NCBI GenBank assembly: GCA_039192515.1
Contig: JBCCXA010000017.1
Span: forward strand, 1 to 64,000
Source of the DNA: Verrucomicrobiota bacterium
GTDB lineage: Bacteria; Verrucomicrobiota; Verrucomicrobiia; Methylacidiphilales; JBCCWR01
Length of the DNA stretch: 64,000 bases
Direction of reading: 5' to 3'
The notes below the pieces were generated by a model that made no database searches, was not told where the DNA came from, and was given only the letters and a program-made list of their open reading frames with translations. Shown here in pieces: positions 1 through 7,557 of the stretch (positions within the stretch are counted from its first letter, which is position 1; every line of letters begins with the position of its first letter). A program made the translations under genes and the position numbers.

Positions 1-515
<515 letters not shown>

Positions 516-716
516 AAATTTTTAGCGAAGTCTTCCGGATAAGTGCCGGGAGACCGGCTAGAAATTCTAAGTAAAGAATTTTAAATGGTTCTCAAGCCAA
601 CGCTTAATATAGTGTTGTGCTCTATGTATAGTTGTCGAGGAACTAATGTTCTTTGAAAAGCTAGTAATTGTATCATCGCTAGAAAATCTGAAGAAAATTT
701 AGAGTTTCTCCAGTCT

Positions 717-831
717 TCTAGTGATCATAGAGGTATGGCCCCACCCGTTCCCATTCCGAACACGGAAGTGAAACATACCTTCGCCGATGATAGTGCAGCG
801 ATAGGCTGTGTGAAAGTAGGGCGTTGCTAGT
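717..831 (+). rRNA. rrf: 5S ribosomal RNA
   Basis: The segment has the 5S core (cccacccgttcccattccgaacacgg) split over loops B and C and a terminal helix in which ctagtga near 718 pairs with the 3' tail ending gttgctag at 830. Its length of about 115 nt is normal. It closes the rRNA operon and is followed directly by a terminator. The ends may be off by 1-3 nt. Confidence 0.95.
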
Positions 832-836
832 TATAT

Positions 837-875
837 GAACCCCGCTCAGGGAAACCTGGCCGGGGTTCCTTTTTT
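837..875 (+). terminator. Intrinsic terminator of the rRNA operon
   Basis: An inverted repeat, gaaccccg with cggggttc, is followed by a run of T residues at 868-875. It lies six bases after the 5S gene, as expected for the end of an rRNA transcript. Confidence 0.9.
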
Positions 876-1124
876 GTGGTTGTGATTTTCTTTGAGCAAG
901 GTTTTGCGCATTTCATTCAGCTGATTGGCCTACCTATAGCTGAGTATATTGAGAGTCACACTTTGCGTATTATGATGTTGTTAGTTGATAATGATCGTTT
1001 TGTCAATTTTAGAGGATAAATTCTCATCATTTTGTTTCTGATTGATTTGATAATATTGATTTGGGCTATGCCAATCTAGGTTACTATGAGGATGCATTTC
1101 ATTGTAAAGTCCTCTCCATCCTTC

Positions 1125-2497
1125 GGTAGTGTCCAGAATCTTTCGCACTTTTTTATTTGCGTGCTAGGGCTTATTGATTATTTCTCTTTGTTATAATTTC
1201 CTTCCAAGGATGGATAATTAAATTTACCTTATTGAAGGCGCTATGCTGCCTGCCTTTGGTCCTTCTCTAGGTCACGAAGCCTTTTCATGTCCAAATAACG
1301 ACGCGTAGACCAATGCCCTCCTGCCATGTGTCTGAGCCGTGCACAAACTAACATCAGAGCACTCTTTCCATCTGGGAATGCTCCTACAGCTCTGGTTCGC
1401 CTTCGTATCTCTCGCATCACTCGCTCTAAGGGATTGTTTGTTCGCAGGCTTCTCCAGTGCTCTCTGGGATAGCTCATATAACTTAGAGTTTCTTCTAAGC
1501 CATTCTCCAATATCTCTCCAGCTCCACTTAATTTCATTGCTTTAAGCTTTTCTACTACCATTTGCCCCTTTTCTAAAGCCGCCTCCCGATCTTCTTGGGC
1601 ATGGATAGCCTTGAGCATGGCACTGACTTCTTTGACTTTCTTGGTTGGCACCTGTGTCCATACATTACGATAAAAATGCACCACACATCTTTGCCATTTA
1701 GCTGCTTCAAAGAACTCTCCTATACCTTCTACTAACCCTAGACATTTATCGCTTACCACCAACTTGACTCCTTGAAGGCCTCGCTCTTTTAGATGCCTTA
1801 AAAAGCCTCGCCAACTCTCCAGGTCCTCTTTGAGTCCTTCGCTTACTCCAAGCACCTCACGGTAACCCTCCTCATTGACTCCTATGGCCACCAACACACT
1901 CACGTTCTTTACCTCTCCTCCCCAACTACGTTTGAGCCATATCCCATCCAAATACACATAAGGGTAATTGCGCTCTAGCTTCCTATTACGCCACAGATCT
2001 ATTTTTGTGTAGATCTTTTGGTTGAGCTCACTCACCGTTGATGGACTCACTCGTGTTCCCCATAAGGCTTCGGTGATATCTTCCACTCTTCTTACGCTCA
2101 CTCCTGCTAGATACATCTCTACAAGCGCTTCCTCCACACTCGTTTCCTTACGCCGATACCTTTGGATAATCTCACTCTCAAACCCTAATTTGCGTAGCTT
2201 GGGAACTTTGAGCTCCACCCTTCCAGCTTGTGTCTCAAGCTTGCGCTTGTAATGTCCCGCTCGGCTATCTCTGCGCTCAGAGCTATGCTCATATCGCTTG
2301 GCCCCACACAGTTGCTCTGCTTCGGCTTCCAACAATCCATTAAGGGTCTCTTCCACTGTCTCGGCTACCACTCGGTTCACCTTAGCTTCTATCTCACGCT
2401 CATCTATTCTTATGATCTTCTGATCGCTCATTTTCCTTTTTTACCTTCCTGCCCAACTCTCGCAGTCAAAATATGTGCGAAACTTATCCTACGTTAT
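1125..2497 (-). mobile_element. IS256-family insertion sequence nested inside the IS3 element
   Basis: A 9-bp direct repeat, ccatccttc, occurs at 1116-1124 and 2498-2506, fitting the 8-9 bp duplications made by IS256-family elements. Excising the segment plus one repeat copy restores the reading frame of the host IS3 transposase exactly (IEGW to RGLYN). The ends are only partly alike: TTTCGCAC is shared at 1141-1148 and, inverted, at 2476-2483. Because the flanking repeat overlaps possible terminal bases, the right end could lie 1-2 bp further out. Confidence 0.82.
1241..2431 (-). CDS. IS256-family (mutator-type) transposase
   Basis: This 396-residue protein is a complete DDE transposase of the IS256/Mutator type. 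Visible signatures are the first catalytic Asp in YVYLDGIWLK, the second in VVSDKCLGL followed by the family hallmark QRCVVHFYRN, and the catalytic Glu in NPLERVMREIRRR. The length matches the family's usual 390-420 residues and there is no internal stop, so it may still be active. It starts about 66 bp inside the right end of its element and is the only gene in it. Confidence 0.95.
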   Translation of the reverse strand: MSDQKIIRIDEREIEAKVNRVVAETVEETLNGLLEAEAEQLCGAKRYEHSSERRDSRAGHYKRKLETQAGRVELKVPKLRKLGFESEIIQRYRRKETSVEEALVEMYLAGVSVRRVEDITEALWGTRVSPSTVSELNQKIYTKIDLWRNRKLERNYPYVYLDGIWLKRSWGGEVKNVSVLVAIGVNEEGYREVLGVSEGLKEDLESWRGFLRHLKERGLQGVKLVVSDKCLGLVEGIGEFFEAAKWQRCVVHFYRNVWTQVPTKKVKEVSAMLKAIHAQEDREAALEKGQMVVEKLKAMKLSGAGEILENGLEETLSYMSYPREHWRSLRTNNPLERVMREIRRRTRAVGAFPDGKSALMLVCARLRHMAGGHWSTRRYLDMKRLRDLEKDQRQAA

Positions 2498-3243
2498 CCA
2501 TCCTTCAATGACAACTTGAGCTTCGGAGACATTTAAAAAGAGTTCCTGATTGAGACACTCATCTCGTAGCCTTTGATGAAAAGATTCTATATATCCATTT
2601 TGCCAAGGGCTTCCAGGATCAATATAGATCATTTTGATCGGATGATTATCAACAAAGGCTCTAATGATCTTGGCGATAAACTCACTGGCACTATCACTTC
2701 GTACATATTCAGGTGCTCCGTGTTAACTCATCGCATCAGTGAGCACTCTCAATACATCCTGGCTTTTAAGACTTCGAGCCACTTCTATTCTCAAACACCT
2801 CCGCGTATACTCATCAATTAAGGTCATCATCCGAATTGAACCTCCCTTATCGGTTCGATCCTGCACAAAATCCCAACTCCAAACATGGTTAACATGATTA
2901 GCTTTGCTAGGTAATCATGTCGATTGGCCTCTCCTTATATGCTTCCTTTTCTTTAAACTCACTTCAAGGCCGTAGTCTCCTCTTATCTTCTGAATCGTTT
3001 TCTTGCTCACTTCATAGACCTCTCTTATTAGCAGTCCACGGATTCTTCGATACCCGTATCGAGGATACTTATCACTTAAGACTTTAATTCGTTTTTCTAG
3101 GCGCTTTTGCTTTTCCTGGATTCCTTGTTCTTTGTAGTAATGACTACTTGTTTTAAGTTTCAGGTATTTACACGCCTGATTCACACGACAGAGACTCTCT
3201 ACCTTGGCTACTAGCTCCACCGCCCTCCGCTCCTGCTTCGGGC

Positions 3244-3510
3244 TTACCACTTTTTTCCATTCACATGCTCCAGAACTTTTATATTAAGCAATTGCTCTGC
3301 CACGATCTTCTTGAGCTCCCCATTCTCTTTTTCTAATTCTTTAAGCCTTTGTGCACTCTGAATTTCCATCTGTCCATACTTCTTGCGCCACCGATAAAAA
3401 GTCTTATCACTTATATTGTGCCGCCGGCATACTTCTCTGACACTTACTTCTCCTTCAGCTTCTCGTAATACCCCTATGATTTTCTCTATACTCCAATTCA
3501 ATGCTTTCAT
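3244..3510 (-). CDS. IS3-family transposase OrfA (IS407-type)
   Basis: An 88-residue helix-turn-helix protein of the IS3 OrfA family. It has the N-terminal HTH (IIGVLREAEGEVSVREVCRRHNIS), the FYRWRKKYG motif, then a leucine-zipper-like helix and a C-terminus ending GKKW. This layout is characteristic of the IS407 subgroup. Its stop overlaps the start of orfB by a few bases, as usual for IS3 elements that make the OrfAB fusion by frameshifting. OrfA alone binds the element ends and does not transpose it. Confidence 0.93.
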   Translation of the reverse strand: MKALNWSIEKIIGVLREAEGEVSVREVCRRHNISDKTFYRWRKKYGQMEIQSAQRLKELEKENGELKKIVAEQLLNIKVLEHVNGKKW

Positions 3511-3611
3511 TCTTTTTGCCTTTCTTTTTTTTCTTAGGCAAATTATGACTCTCTTTCCACTTCACCTTTAGGGGGCAATTCACAGCTTCTTTTGGATGAT
3601 TCGCCCCCAGC

Positions 3612-3646
3612 AAAAGCTCCACTCTGTAGAAAGAGCGAAGCTTTTT
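3612..3646 (-). terminator. Probable terminator of the secreted-protein gene ending at 3665
   Basis: An interrupted hairpin pairs aaaagct with agctttt, with an inner ctct/agag pairing, and has T-rich runs on both sides. It lies 20-50 bp beyond the stop codon of the leftward gene at 3665, between it and the IS3 element. It could also work in the opposite direction. Confidence 0.5.
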
Positions 3647-3664
3647 TGATTTCAACAAGAATTT

Positions 3665-6600
3665 TTATTCCACAATGGTCAACTTTGGAGCTAATGTGCC
3701 AAGAGAAGAGCCTTCTTTAGAACTGAACCATATATCATCCCTGGAAGAGCTAATAGGGTCTTGGGCCAATATAATGGTGATATCTCCATCTCCAGAGATA
3801 GCGCTAGTTAAGTCTAAGGCAATAATGCTGGCTATACTAACGGGACCGCTGATAGAGGTGATCTCGCTCACTGCCATAGGTGGTGAGGATTCCAATCCTG
3901 CTAGGTTTTCTTCACTCCAGGAGTTATAATCTCCTAGGAAAGCTCGAATGGTTCCATTGCCGCTGTCCATAACCTCTAGTTCAAGGATCGCAGATGTTGG
4001 TGGACCACTCAAACCACTGATATTAAATTTAAGATAAGAGACTCGTGTGCGATCACTATTTTCTAGCCGTAGGGAATTATCATTTTTGGCTTTGCCATTT
4101 TCAATATAGGCATCATCTTCCAAAGTTATAATCGGTTCAGTAGCTGCTAAAGCTGTAATCCTTAGATAATCGATGTTAGCGCCTCCTAGGCCGGTATTTT
4201 CAATTCTAATACTATTACTTCCAGATAAGAGGTCAAGCGTTAGGCTTGCAGTTTCACTCCAGGTATTTCTACCTCCCGTTGCTGGGAAACTGAGGTCAGA
4301 ATTGACCTCAATAGAGTTGACAATGACTTTGAATGGTCTGTTTCCGGAAGCAAGCGAGTAGCCGAAGCTTGTTTCTGCTTTCAGATCCTCGCTGGCCTCC
4401 ACTGTCCATTCGATAAAACCTCTTCCGCTAATCTTAATATAGCCTGTTCCACTAAAACCTGTTGCATCATTTCTAAAAGGCCCAGAAGTAATTGCTTCAG
4501 GTCCTTCTGCCTCATAAATAACAGGTTGTTCTTCCGTCGTCTCAACTATAAGAGTAGCTGTAGCTTCAGCAACAGCACCCTCATTGTCTGTAGCGACAAG
4601 CTTTAGTACGTAACTGCCTGCATCTAGTGCGAGCAAGCCGGGATCTTTCTTTCCGAACCATGCATAAGGCGCTATATTATCGTAACTAAAGAAAACGTCG
4701 TTTACATAAAGTTCCACATTGGCTATTTTTCCGTCTGGGTCAGCGGCATCAGCTTCTATTAAAATACCTTCATATCCTTCAATTTTGTTTAACTCAGATG
4801 AAGGGTTGAAAGAGACTGTGGGAGGCGTGTTAATTACAGTTTGTGTTACCGTGAGGGTAGCAACTGCTTCAGCTGTAGCGCCTTCATTGTCTGTTGCGAT
4901 AGCCTTTAACTCATAAGTGCCTGCTTGTAAGCCAAATAAGTCTGGATTTTTCTGTCCGAACCAATTGTATTTTGGTCTGTTGTCTGAACCAATGAAAACT
5001 TCTTCTAGATAAAGTTCCACATTGGCTATTTTTCCGTCTGGGTCAGCAGCATCAGCTTCTATGTAAATACCTTCATATCCTTCAATTTTGTTTAACTCAG
5101 ATGAAGGGTTGAAAGAAACTGTGGGAGGCGTGTTGGTTACAGTTTGCGTTACCGTGAGGGTAGCAACAGCTTCAGCTGTAGCGCCTTCATTGTCTGTAGC
5201 GATAGCTTTTAACTCATAAGTGCCTGCTTGCAAGCCAAATAAGCCCGGGTCTTTATTTTCGAACCAAGTGTACGGTGATTTTTTATCTGAACGGATGAGA
5301 ACGTTATTTATGTAGAGCGCAACATTTTTTATACTCCCATCAGAGTCTGAGGCACTAGCGTCTATCTTGATTGAAGTATATCCCTCATCCAAACGCAAGG
5401 TGGATGAATCCTCGAAGGCCACACTTGGGGGATTGTTTGCTGAGTTGTCCTCAATGATTTTAGAAACGGGCAACTTGTCAGCTTGATTGTTTTGTTTTTG
5501 CGAAGTATTGCCAGTGCTACGGCTGGCATAGTCTTTATTACTGTTTCTATCCCATAGGAGCAATCGGTCAATAGCATGTCCTCTTGAACGGGCACTTACC
5601 TGGAGAACATACTGCTTTCCGGTAACCAGATCCCAATGTACTGGCTGAGCATTGTTATCAACATTGCGGGCCTGCCAAGTCCATTTACCTATCGTGTTCA
5701 TGTAAATCTTATACCAATCATCTTTTGGGTCTAAATCTCGCTTATTTGCCGGGTCGACGGTTTTTCCATCAGCTTCAATCAAACGGGCCCAATTGTCATT
5801 ATGCTCAGTATTGTTATCTCCAATTGTGATATAACTCCGCCATTGAAATTGATAGTTTCCATCTTTAGTCACAACAAAAGGATAGTTAAGAGTTCCAAAC
5901 CCAGGTTGTTGGAATGAATCTGCCGTCGCAACGTAATAGGAATTCCCCGTGTAACTGGCAATACTCCTCTCCTCAGACCACAGATTGTTAGGAGAATCAA
6001 ACTCGATGTCCATCACGACCACTCCATCTTCGGACCCTTCATAGTAGGAAGTAATGATTGGCGGGTCCGGGTCTCCAATGCCAGAAGAAGTTCCTTCTAC
6101 CACATACCGATCCCAGAATTTACGGATAGTATCGGCTTTGGTATTGATCTCCATGATCCACCATACTTCGACAGTATCAGAGAAGTCGGCTCCACCAGGT
6201 ATAGTGGAGTAGGGGGCACCAGGCCACCCCGAGTCTACGATAACTTCTTCCGCTAAGCCCCACAAATCTTTGGCTGACTCATTCTCATTGGCTGGACTAA
6301 GAGCCTCTTGAATGTAGGTTAAGTCACTCGAATTGTAGGCTGGGCTTCTTTTGCCTTTTTTGCCGTTTTTACCCTTTTCATCGTAATCCAGATTCCCGTC
6401 GTCAATTTTGATGTATGATGTCTGGTCTTGAACGTAGCCCAAATCACTAGGTGATGACTGGTTTTCATTCCATCTGCTGTGCTGAACGACCACCACATTG
6501 CTTTTGATCAATGAAGGTGATACACCTTCATCGATCAGCTTTCTAATCCATGCGGCAGTAATATTTGACTGTCCGGCTTCTGCTACAAAAACGACACCTC

Positions 6601-7036
6601 CATTTTCAATAACCGATCTGACTTTGTTTTTGACGCGATCAACTGATCGGTTCCAATTAACACCTCTGACCAAGTGGCCATCCCAGGCATAGGTCCACGT
6701 GTTTTTCCCCTCACGCCCATAAATTTTTTCCATAAGTGGCCTAGAGTCGATAAAACCATCTGAATAGCCCTGTATACCTGTTGCACCGAGGACCGCATAA
6801 ACATCAACATTCTTTAAATCAGGGTGTAGCAGCATGCTGCCGAGTGCGGCCTGCGCATGGATATCATCAGGGTCCGGTAGGGAATCATACTGTGCTAGCA
6901 GTAAATCGGTCCTAGTGTCAAACAATGGATAGTTTCCTCTTTCTTGCGCAGTTAGTGCCTGAACAAAAGTTGGTATCAATAATAGTACCAAAATACTTAG
7001 TAGTATTCGCATATTTCTCATAATTAATTCTCTCAT
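3665..7036 (-). CDS. Large secreted multidomain protein with hydrolase-like N-terminus, Ig modules and carbohydrate-binding-like C-terminus
   Basis: 1123 residues, exported by an N-terminal signal peptide (about residues 10-27, ending at VQA). Residues about 28-325 form a conserved domain starting LTAQERGNYP with an Asp-rich motif, DSLPDPDD, that recalls nucleoside-hydrolase-like (DUF1593-type) proteins; this match is tentative. Residues about 330-500 look like a jelly-roll binding domain. Three bacterial Ig modules follow (about 540-630, 639-730, 740-830; PPTVSFNPSSEL and ATDNEGATAEA). Next come a CBM6/35-like domain (about 835-965) and a C-terminal domain resembling CBM96/DNRLRE modules. 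Met6 or Met9 is a plausible alternative start, matching the paralogue N-termini. It is the first of three tandem paralogues and the only one with this C-terminus. The substrate is not known; an extracellular polysaccharide or glycoconjugate is a guess. Confidence 0.85.
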   Translation of the reverse strand: MRELIMRNMRILLSILVLLLIPTFVQALTAQERGNYPLFDTRTDLLLAQYDSLPDPDDIHAQAALGSMLLHPDLKNVDVYAVLGATGIQGYSDGFIDSRPLMEKIYGREGKNTWTYAWDGHLVRGVNWNRSVDRVKNKVRSVIENGGVVFVAEAGQSNITAAWIRKLIDEGVSPSLIKSNVVVVQHSRWNENQSSPSDLGYVQDQTSYIKIDDGNLDYDEKGKNGKKGKRSPAYNSSDLTYIQEALSPANENESAKDLWGLAEEVIVDSGWPGAPYSTIPGGADFSDTVEVWWIMEINTKADTIRKFWDRYVVEGTSSGIGDPDPPIITSYYEGSEDGVVVMDIEFDSPNNLWSEERSIASYTGNSYYVATADSFQQPGFGTLNYPFVVTKDGNYQFQWRSYITIGDNNTEHNDNWARLIEADGKTVDPANKRDLDPKDDWYKIYMNTIGKWTWQARNVDNNAQPVHWDLVTGKQYVLQVSARSRGHAIDRLLLWDRNSNKDYASRSTGNTSQKQNNQADKLPVSKIIEDNSANNPPSVAFEDSSTLRLDEGYTSIKIDASASDSDGSIKNVALYINNVLIRSDKKSPYTWFENKDPGLFGLQAGTYELKAIATDNEGATAEAVATLTVTQTVTNTPPTVSFNPSSELNKIEGYEGIYIEADAADPDGKIANVELYLEEVFIGSDNRPKYNWFGQKNPDLFGLQAGTYELKAIATDNEGATAEAVATLTVTQTVINTPPTVSFNPSSELNKIEGYEGILIEADAADPDGKIANVELYVNDVFFSYDNIAPYAWFGKKDPGLLALDAGSYVLKLVATDNEGAVAEATATLIVETTEEQPVIYEAEGPEAITSGPFRNDATGFSGTGYIKISGRGFIEWTVEASEDLKAETSFGYSLASGNRPFKVIVNSIEVNSDLSFPATGGRNTWSETASLTLDLLSGSNSIRIENTGLGGANIDYLRITALAATEPIITLEDDAYIENGKAKNDNSLRLENSDRTRVSYLKFNISGLSGPPTSAILELEVMDSGNGTIRAFLGDYNSWSEENLAGLESSPPMAVSEITSISGPVSIASIIALDLTSAISGDGDITIILAQDPISSSRDDIWFSSKEGSSLGTLAPKLTIVE

Positions 7037-7088
7037 TATCTATCAGTCCTTCGGGGCTTCTATTTATTAAAACGCAAAATAATGCGTT

Positions 7089-7100
7089 TGTAACGTTACA
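7089..7100. promoter_or_regulatory. Perfect palindrome resembling a LacI/GalR-family operator
   Basis: TGTAACGTTACA is a 12-bp perfect palindrome with the central CG and TGTAA/TTACA arms typical of LacI-family operators. It lies 53 bp upstream of the start of the secreted-protein gene at 7036. A related imperfect site, TGTAAGCGCTAG, is at 7226-7237. The cognate regulator is not in the window, so the assignment rests on sequence shape alone. Confidence 0.4.
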
Positions 7101-7494
7101 CTCTTACTGTTGTTTCAAACCCCTTGAACCTTACTAAAAAAATGTAAATTATGGTTTCAAAGACAGAGTGCCAAGCCCCTACGGCAGGCTGAATAACCGT
7201 TCAGAGCTACAACGGCAAAATGAAGTGTAAGCGCTAGTTTGTAACTCACATTACAATTATGATAAGGCTTGTTGGAAAAAAAGGCAATTTAAATATTTAA
7301 TCCAGATAATTAGCATAAAAGTTAAAAGAAGTGCCTAAAAATTTGAATAGGAGGAAAAAGGGAGTGGACGAAAATATATCGAACGCATCCTTTGAGCATA
7401 TCTTTTGAAACAAATGAAGGCCAAGCGATCGAGCGCGAATCCTGATAGAGTCAGGATATCAGTCTTCATAGATGGTAACTATAGAAGACTAATC

Positions 7495-7554
7495 GCTTCT
7501 TGGGGCCAAGATCCCACCCAGATCTCTAAGTCTTTATTGTATCATTCCGGTTAA
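7495..7554 (+). pseudogene. Decayed C-terminal coding fragment, shared with 40635-40736
   Basis: In the rightward frame this encodes ASWGQDPTQISKSLLYHSG followed by TAA. The copy near 40677-40736 encodes VSWDQDFAQLFKSLLHHPG, also followed by TAA. The DNA is about three-quarters identical by eye over some 60 bp, with most differences being transitions. No family was recognised; it looks like the tail of a dispersed gene. Confidence 0.45.
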
Positions 7555-7557
7555 GGC

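Larger units (their letters stand above)
981..3250 (-). pseudogene. IS3-family transposase OrfB, two nonsense codons plus IS insertion
   Basis: Read leftwards from 3250, the frame encodes the N-terminal helical region, then a TGA stop at 2915-2917. It continues in the same frame into the rve integrase core (SWDFVQDRT; RSDSASEF; IDPGSPWQNGYIESF), with a second in-frame stop (TAA) at 2723-2725. After EAQVVIEGW at about 2498 the gene is cut by the IS256-family element. It resumes at 1124 as RGLYNEMHPHSNLDWHSP and ends with TAA at 981-983. The integrase C-terminal motif is therefore rejoined in frame once the insertion is removed. No frameshift is needed, only the two point nonsense changes. Confidence 0.9.
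922..3582 (-). mobile_element. IS3-family (IS407-type) element, interrupted by an IS256-family element
   Basis: The imperfect terminal inverted repeats begin TGATTGGCC at 922 and, on the other strand, TGAATTGCCCCC ending at 3582; both ends share a gagagtca block further in (951-958 and 3546-3553). The element is flanked by a 4-bp direct repeat, cagc, at 918-921 and 3583-3586, the duplication size typical of the IS407 subgroup. Removing the inner IS256 element and its duplication leaves about 1.28 kb, a normal length. OrfA is intact. OrfB has two nonsense codons and the insertion, so the element cannot supply its own transposase. Confidence 0.88.
7037..7557. other. Intergenic region between the first two secreted-protein paralogues
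   Basis: The 521-bp gap holds the upstream region of the gene starting at 7036. In it are a perfect 12-bp palindrome at 7089-7100 and an AT-rich block (7285-7316) that recurs upstream of the third paralogue. Beyond the end of the 7558 gene are two small inverted repeats (atcctga/tcaggat near 7440-7456; agtcttcatag/ctatagaagact near 7461-7490) and a decayed coding fragment at 7495-7554. No complete gene is seen. Confidence 0.6.

Noticed and set aside
1206-1217. aaggatggataa, an inverted match to 2494-2505, as the left end of the IS256-family element
   Set aside because: Using it leaves 1125-1205 unexplained and gives no target duplication, whereas ends at 1125 and about 2497 give a 9-bp duplication and rejoin the host transposase in frame.
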